Shown: piece by piece, positions 57,849 to 64,000 of the stretch
How the letters are laid out: the number at the start of each line of letters is the position of its first letter
Position numbering within the stretch: position 1 is the stretch's first letter
NCBI GenBank assembly: GCA_015183035.1
Contig: JACZZP010000004.1
Coordinates: forward strand, 372,001-436,000
Direction of reading: 5' to 3'
DNA length: 64,000 nt
From: Meloidogyne chitwoodi
Taxonomy: Eukaryota > Nematoda > Chromadorea > Rhabditida > Meloidogynidae
Made by a program: the position numbers and the translations under genes
Notes under the pieces: model-generated
What the model was told of the DNA's origin: nothing
Seen by the model: only the letters and a program-made list of their open reading frames with translations
Databases searched by the model: none

Positions 57849-58644
57849 AAGAAAAACATGAAGCATAATTATAATATTCACATCTGTTAATGTTATCAAA
57901 AAAAGTAACTAACCAAAATAATTATTAAATAATATTTATGTTAAAGTTAAACAATTAAGTAAAGCAAAAAGAATTAAATAAAGGAACTCACATATTTTCT
58001 CTAATTACTACTAATTTTCTATTTCTCTTACACGCGGGAGATTAATCAACGGTGGAGAAATTTAAATAACAAATTTTAAAAATATTTTAAAAAAAGTTAA
58101 TGTTATATTTTTAAAATTAAAATTTCTAATGAAAATCCAAATAAAATAATCCTTAAATTTAAAGCATCACAATCTTCGCAATTTAACTCTAACAGATGTT
58201 GAGTTTCTTAAAATAATTTAATTAAAGGTCGTTCAACTTCTTCTAATTAAATATTAATTTAACTAAAATTAATTAAAAAAAATTAATTTTATTAATTTTA
58301 CAACTCAAAATGCCCTTTTGACAACTCAATAATTTTTTCGGTAAATATTTATAAGAAAAAGGGCATTTTTAATTTTGAAATTATAGTCAGACACTTTCGA
58401 AATAAATAAATAAATTTATTCACTCACTTAAGTGCGCGTCTCTTTACCTCTCTACCTTTTAAAATCAATGCCTAATTGTAAGTGAAATTTATTTTTTATT
58501 TTATTTAAAATTATCCATTATATTCACTCAAAATAAATATTTTTTTTAAATTTAATTTAATTTTTTTATTTATTAGAGTAATACCATTATTTCATTGAAC
58601 ACATGTCTAGAGGCAGTTTTTAGAATTTTAGATTTTGTTCATAC
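57849..58644. other. AT-rich intergenic
   Basis: No gene. Two inverted phrases (TGCCCTTTTGACAACTC and AAAAAGGGCATTTT) around 58,310-58,370 could be another tiny foldback. Confidence 0.4.
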
Positions 58645-58841
58645 ATACCCTGCTAGGAAAATTGGGCAGTGGAAATTGGGAAGTTAAGAAACAATAATAA
58701 AACTTGCAAGAAATACAAAAATACATGAAAAATACAAAAACACTTAAAAAATGATCTGTTATTAATTTATTTTTGTATTTTTCATGTATTTTTATTTTCT
58801 TGCAAATTTTTGACTCTTCACTGCTCAATTTTCCGGGAGCC
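58645..58841. mobile_element. 197-bp inverted-repeat element
   Basis: Flanked by GTTCATAC at 58,637-58,644 and 58,842-58,849. The two halves are long imperfect inverted repeats (AATACATGAAAAATACAAAA near the centre, GGAAAATTG near the ends). Terminal bases pair poorly, so the exact borders are uncertain. Confidence 0.6.
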
Positions 58842-59005
58842 GTTCATACTTATACTTCATACCAGCCATTTTAGACCTTATACTTTACAGGTACTTTTTT
58901 AGACTACGAAATATCAGTATAAAATAAATTTGGTATGACCTTCCAATCACTGCCTAAAGGATAAAGGAATGAAGCATTAAACTATTTTATGTTTTTTAGT
59001 TAAAA

Positions 59006-59975
59006 ATGTATTCTTTTATACATTTTTTATTGTATTTATTTTATTTTATTCAAATTAATGCAAAAAAACCCGAATTAAAAATTGAAGAAAAACAAAATGA
59101 ACTAACTTACGAATATTCGGAAGAAGAACTGAAGCTTTTAGCAATGTACTTTGAATACGTAATAGAACCAAAAAGTGATGAATTTTACAAAGAACTTTCT
59201 CTTTTCTCTTATTATTACAACTGTAAAACATTTATTGATTCATTTTTCGAACCTTTAAAAAATAAAAAGTTTAATTTCGTTTATGAATCAAAGGAAAATG
59301 GAGAAATGGTTTACTTGTCAACAGAATTTTCAAATGAATTTAAAAAATATACTGAAAAATTTATAGAAGTTTCAAATGAATTATCAAAAAATTTAAATAA
59401 TTTTTCTTTAGAAAAAAAGTTTTGTAAACTTTATAGCTTTGTTTATTCATTTTTGACAAACAAGACTCTTTTGGAAAATCAATTGTTGAAAGATAGGATT
59501 AAAAAAGAGAAAAATTTACCAAGCTATGTAAGAATTTTGTATTTATTTTTTTGTTTGGAATAATTTAATATATGTTTTACTGTGCATAAATCTTAACGTC
59601 ACCCCTAACTTTTACTTGTTTAATCCTTGTTTTTTAATCATCTATTATTTTGTGGCCAGAAAGTAAAGAATTTCTAAAATTTCATTTACCTATAATAAAA
59701 AAAATTTATTTAAGGAAGATGATATTTTCGACACTGAAATTAAATGTGAAACAAAAATCGAAATTGAGGAAACAATAAAAAAATGTTTTTCTTCTCCTTC
59801 TTTTATGGAACAACTGCATCATTCACATTTATATTTTATTAATATTATGTTCTCAAATAATGAAAAATCATTTTTAACAATTCAAAAATTAAATGCGTTA
59901 AAGAAATTAATTGGCCCTTTGCTTCTTAATGAATTTGTGATTGAAAAAGATTTGTTTCACTGTTTGTTTTGTTAA
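59006..59975 (+). CDS. Secreted orphan protein, 260 aa, 2 exons
   Basis: Exon 1, 59,006-59,527 (174 codons), ends at TAT|GTAAGA. Exon 2, 59,715-59,975, starts after TTTAAG and ends at TAA; the phase matches. A TTTTTAG acceptor-like site ends about 8 bp before the ATG, suggesting trans-splicing. MYSFIHFLLYLFYFIQINA is a clear signal peptide with cleavage expected around residue 19. The mature protein is highly charged and predicted helical (EEELKLLAMYFEYV, NEFKKYTEKFIEVSNEL), with scattered cysteines and aromatic residues. No family recognised. A phase-1 donor in the last codons could link it to the gene beginning at 60,250, making one larger secreted protein. Effector-like in style; function unknown. 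Confidence 0.68.
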
Positions 59976-60249
59976 ATAAAAGTTTAAGGGAGAAACCCTA
60001 ACTAATTATAAGCTTTAATTTAGTTTTTACTTAAAATCTGAACTTGAAGCTTTGCTTCATTTTTTGCATAAAATTGGAAAGCATTTATTAAATATTTGCT
60101 TAAAAATGTTTCATTTTCCCTTTTTTTATTTGTTTCTTAAAATCTGAAAATGAAGCATTGCTTCTATAGTTTGGAATAGGTCATCTCCATTAAAAACAAA
60201 TTTTAAATTATAAATATAAATTTTTAAAAAATATTAAATTTTAGTAGAA
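59976..60249. other. Short intergenic or intron
   Basis: Holds two copies of an AAAATCTGAA-TGAAGC-TTGCTTC phrase (60,035 and 60,140). It ends in AATTTTAG, an acceptor just before the next ATG. Confidence 0.4.
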
Positions 60250-63200
60250 ATGGAACAATCATTGGATCCCTCAGTTCGTTGGAAATTATATGAAAAAATT
60301 TTTATGTTAAATATTGAAGAAGAAAAAATGCATAATTTATCAGAAGAATATTTTAGTATTGAAGAAAAACAATTAAATATTTCAATTTTATTTAAAAAAA
60401 TTACTGTATTTGAAGGAATAATATTTGGATATTTAGATAATTCAGAAGACAATAAAAAGTTGTTAGATGTTTTTAAATTAATAAAATCTAAATCTTATTA
60501 TTTCTTTAAACAAAATGAATTAAATGACTCAATTTATATGCTTTATTCTCTTTTTAAATTTTTAAATGAAGAAATTAATAATTTTATAAATTTTGCTAAG
60601 GAAGGAAAACCTTTGGAAATTGTTGATAAAATTAATAAAGAAATAGAGAATGTTAACAATTATAATGTAGTTGATTCTCCAATTGATGATGAACTTACTT
60701 ATAATTTTAAAATAAGAGAAATAATGGCAAAAGGTCATTTAAATTATTTAGACCAAATTTTTAAAAATGATCAAAATAAAGTTAATATTTTCAAAAATAA
60801 ACGAGGAACAACATTTTTATTAATGTCTTTCCTTGACGGATGTGATGAAAGAAACCAATTTATTGAAAAGTACAACTTGTTCAGTGACGATGGTTTACAT
60901 TTTTATTTAATTAAAAATAATTAATATTTATTTGACTTTTTTAATTAATTCACTTCCCCAGTTTTTATAATCTACCTTATGACAAGCGTCCCATCAGCTT
61001 ATATGCGTCCCATTAATAAAAATTAGACAAAACAACCCTTCTCTGAAGTTTTATTTGGTAGATCTGTATATTGAGGCCCTTCTATCTATTAAAACACACA
61101 CCACTCTATCAGAACCTTCTCAAGCTCCTCTTCCTTTATTAGAATCCCTTCTCTCTATTAGAATCCCTTCTCTCTATTAGAACATTCTCTCTATTATACA
61201 GACTCAAATATTGTTTTTGGGACGCATATACTTTGATGGGACACATATACATTGATAGGACCAGTGCTTGGGAGGTCATACCAAAATCATACACATATCT
61301 CATACTCATACATCGGTATGATGTATGAGCAAAATCGAAAAGTCCAAGCACTGGATAGGACGGATAGGACTCATGTACTAAGGTAAAGCAATTAATTTAA
61401 TTATTTTAGTATTTCTTAACAATGACCAAATATCCAAAAATTATGAAAATGGATTTATATCGAATATACTTGTTGTGTATGTATCAAATATTCTTATGGC
61501 ACATTTTACTGTTTGGTTTAGAAGTGTCTATTACACAATTTATTCAGAAAATAAAAAAGGACTATGGAAAAGTTTGGAGAAAAAAAAATTGATCATTTAT
61601 GTATTTAATTTAAAAAAAATTTTTTTACATGTAATGTATGAATCATTTTATTTAGCAAGTACAATGGATATTAATAATAAATTTCTTCATATACTGGGAT
61701 TGATGGAAGCGATAAAAATTTGGATTGAAAGAAAAATGGGCGAGGATGATGTAAATAAATTTTGTTTATTTTTCCCAGAAATTTTTTTAATATTTTCCCT
61801 TGACTAATAATAAGGAAAAAATTTAATTTAATGGAATAAATTAGGTTCGTGCGGGGAAGGCTTAATGGGCAACAGGACGAGAAGTATTGCCTAGGAAGAA
61901 AGGGGATGGGGGTGATTATCTTATGCCTATTACAAAATTGTCAGGGCCCATACTGTTATGTCCAAATATTCGAAGAAAGTATATGAGTGAATAAAAATTA
62001 ATCATTTATAGTTGGCGCAGTTTAGCTTTGGCCCTTTCCATGATGATTCAATTCCATTAATCATCCACAAATTTTTCAGCACAAAACATAATACATACTA
62101 TCTAAAATTTTGGAATTACCTATTTTGAACTTTTATTTAGATAATTTATTGACCTTTTTGGAAATTTGTCCATATGTTTAATATGTCATTTATTTAGATT
62201 ATTCAAAATGAAAGCGTTAATCACACAAGCGAAGTTGAAAAGCTTTGCGATGAATGGAATAACATTGTAAATAAACAATATAGCAATGAACAAGTTTCAA
62301 ATGAATTTATGAAATGGATTAGAAATGAAAATTATAATATAATTATGAAATTATTAACTGACAATAGTAATCCTTTGCTTATACATTTGATTAGAATTTT
62401 AGGTTGGATTTATTTATATATTATACCTCAAAATAACACATGCAGTTACCTTTTCGGTAGCAAACTAACATTTTACCATTATCTTCATGAATCTAAAATA
62501 CCGTAAATACTCTAAAAATACCAATAAATTTTTAATAGATAAATGCTTGTAATTATAAAATAAATCGAAGGAGTAAAATGATTTTTTATAAAAATTGTTT
62601 TTAGTGTCTGAAAGAGATTAATATTACCTAACAGGTTTTCAAAAAAAAAATGACGTAATGTGACACTGAGGGATCTAAAACTAAAGATTCTCTTTAACTT
62701 GCACTCCCATTTATGTATTCGCAAAAAATATCAATTTCAAGGCACAATTGTGTGCAAAACATTTTCTTGCGAATAAATGGGGTGTATTAAACAAATTACA
62801 CAAGTTAGGAGAGAATTTTAAGTGATAGATACTATTAATTTTGAATTTAATTTAAAAAAGAGAACAAAACTAAAATACCCTTTTAATAGGTTTATTTATG
62901 TTTTACATATGCTAAAAAATATCATTTTAAGATAATGAAAAAACAAGGTTAGAAGTATTACGAGATAGGCTTAAAGCATTTGTTGAAGAAAATAAAATTG
63001 AAGATATAATTAATGCATTTAAAAAATATGTAATCAAGAAAGAAATTAAAGTCACAACTAAACAAGAAAAGAAAAAAAATAAAAAAGAGAAAGAGAAAGA
63101 GAAAGAGGAAATGAAAAGAAAGGAACTTGAAAAGGAAAGAGAAGAGGAGAAAAAGAAAAGAGAGAAAGAAAGAAAAAATAAAGAAGAGAAAAAGACAAAA

Positions 63201-64000
63201 AATGAAAATGATAGGAAAAAAAAGAAGGAAGAAAAAATTGAAAGAGAAAAGGTAAAAAGAGAAAATAAATTATCTGAGAAAATGAAAGAAGAAGAAAACT
63301 TGACAGTTCGAGGCTATGAGGTAATTATTGGGTTTTTATACTGAATTTATTAAATTAGGAAAATTAAAAAAAAAAGAATTTTTAAATAATTAATATCTTC
63401 TCTAAAATTTTTGTAAAGATTAAAATAAAAAATCTTTTCTTGAAAAAGTCACATAATTATGGGAAGTTCATGGCCGAAGGGAAAAATCATAATAAACCAC
63501 TAAAATTAGAGTAAATTGCCCAAATATAATTTTTAAAAATTTAATAAGATTCTTCAAAAAGACGATAGAAATCAATTAACATCAGAAAAATCAACAGATG
63601 AAGATAAATTATTAAAAATTAAAGAAAATATAAAAATTGAGTATTTTATTGAAGATAAAAATCTTTTTGATAGTTTTAATCAATTTATAAAAGGAAAAAC
63701 AAAAATTGGAATTAATTTGTTAAGCATAGCAATATATTCTAATGAAATTGAAAAGAGAATTAAATTTTTTGAAAATTTAAAAGAAAAACATTTTTTGGTA
63801 TTTTGTATATATTTTAACACATCAAAAAATGGAAAAGAAATATTTTCAGAATTAAAAAATAAATGGGAAAAAATTAAAGAAAAATCTTTATTAGAAATTG
63901 AAGAAAATAAAGTCAAAAAGATTGAATTAAAATTATTTAATTTATTAATTTTATTATTAACTAAAACTGAAAAGAATAATTTTAAAGAAATTGCTGATGA
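60250..64000 (+). CDS. Large helical, K/E-rich orphan protein (partial, 5 exons seen)
   Basis: Exons 60,250-60,892; 61,410-61,750; 62,198-62,402; 62,932-63,320; 63,549 to beyond 64,000 join in phase, about 676 codons so far. Exon 1 alone can also be read to a stop at 60,924 (224 aa), so alternative or separate gene models exist. No known domain. Seen: long amphipathic helices, an extremely lysine/glutamate-rich segment (about residues 440-510, e.g. KEKEKEKEEMKRKELEKERE) likely to be a single alpha-helix or coiled coil, and repeats of an I-K/E-x-x-I-x-x-F pattern also visible in the gene at 59 kb. No signal peptide at this start, but splicing to the upstream secreted gene would supply one. Intron 1 contains a 92-bp hAT MITE. 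Confidence 0.55.
60975..61380. repeat. Inverted GCGTCCCATCA repeats in intron
   Basis: AAGCGTCCCATCAGCTTATA and TATGCGTCCCATTAATAA at the left, GGGACGCATATACTTTGATG and GGGACACATATACATTGATA at the right. Between them CCTTCTCTCTATTAGAA is repeated about four times (61,077-61,195). Similar in design to the element at 19.23-19.64 kb. Confidence 0.55.
61262..61353. mobile_element. 92-bp hAT-like MITE, exact 8-bp TSD
   Basis: Ends CAGTGCTTGG / CCAAGCACTG; duplication GATAGGAC at 61,254-61,261 and 61,354-61,361. The centre has repeated CATACACATATCTCATACTC and a TCATACATCGGTATGATGTA palindrome. It inserted into one arm of the surrounding inverted repeat. Confidence 0.85.

Overview
The window is very AT-rich eukaryotic DNA, and prokaryotic gene structure is absent. 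Genes are split by GT-AG introns whose acceptors mostly read TTTTAG, TTTAAG or TTTTCAG. Introns are short to very long, and tandem satellites and small inverted-repeat transposons are dense. I infer an animal and most plausibly a nematode with a low-GC, repeat-rich genome, for example a root-knot nematode. That is inference; no single sequence here proves it. No rRNA operon, intact tRNA gene or CRISPR array is present.

Layout. 1-11.6 kb is a composite satellite region without genes: three arrays of a 42-bp GGCCTTCGGCC hairpin repeat, copies of a ~0.9-kb AT-rich module, 118-bp satellite units, and three copies of a ~160-bp element ending in a GC hairpin plus CTAG. 12.4-18.1 kb (minus) is an apparently intact Helitron with a 1,909-codon ORF: AT hooks, a Ulp1-like protease, a zinc-binding region, HUH Rep and a Pif1-type helicase. 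A truncated, broken second copy lies head to head at 18.3-18.9 kb. 18.9-25.6 kb holds tandem repeats, inverted-repeat elements, an unusual array of covarying hairpins (20.6-21.45 kb, with relatives at 12.2 kb) and a doubtful small Q-rich gene.

Genes. From 27 kb on I reconstructed real genes by joining exons with consistent phase: a 389-aa zeste/Myb-SANT-like DNA-binding protein (27,214-32,740, plus), a 293-aa secreted orphan protein (34,079-35,794, plus), a 502-aa three-finger C2H2 protein (36,334-48,281, minus, with a 6.5-kb intron splitting finger 1), a 260-aa secreted orphan (59,006-59,975, plus) and a long helical, lysine/glutamate-rich orphan running off the right edge (60,250-64,000, plus).

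The most unusual pattern is a family of at least 37 'variable-core' units from 25 to 58 kb, in introns and between genes. Each has a conserved AT-rich upstream block, a unique core of about 21-35 nt that is richer in G+C than its surroundings, then TATTTTTG and a hairpin whose stem sequence differs between subfamilies while base pairing is kept. The layout resembles a family of individually promoted small-RNA loci (21U-like), but that is a hypothesis. The same introns hold several hAT-type miniature elements with exact 8-bp target-site duplications and one clear case of nested insertion.
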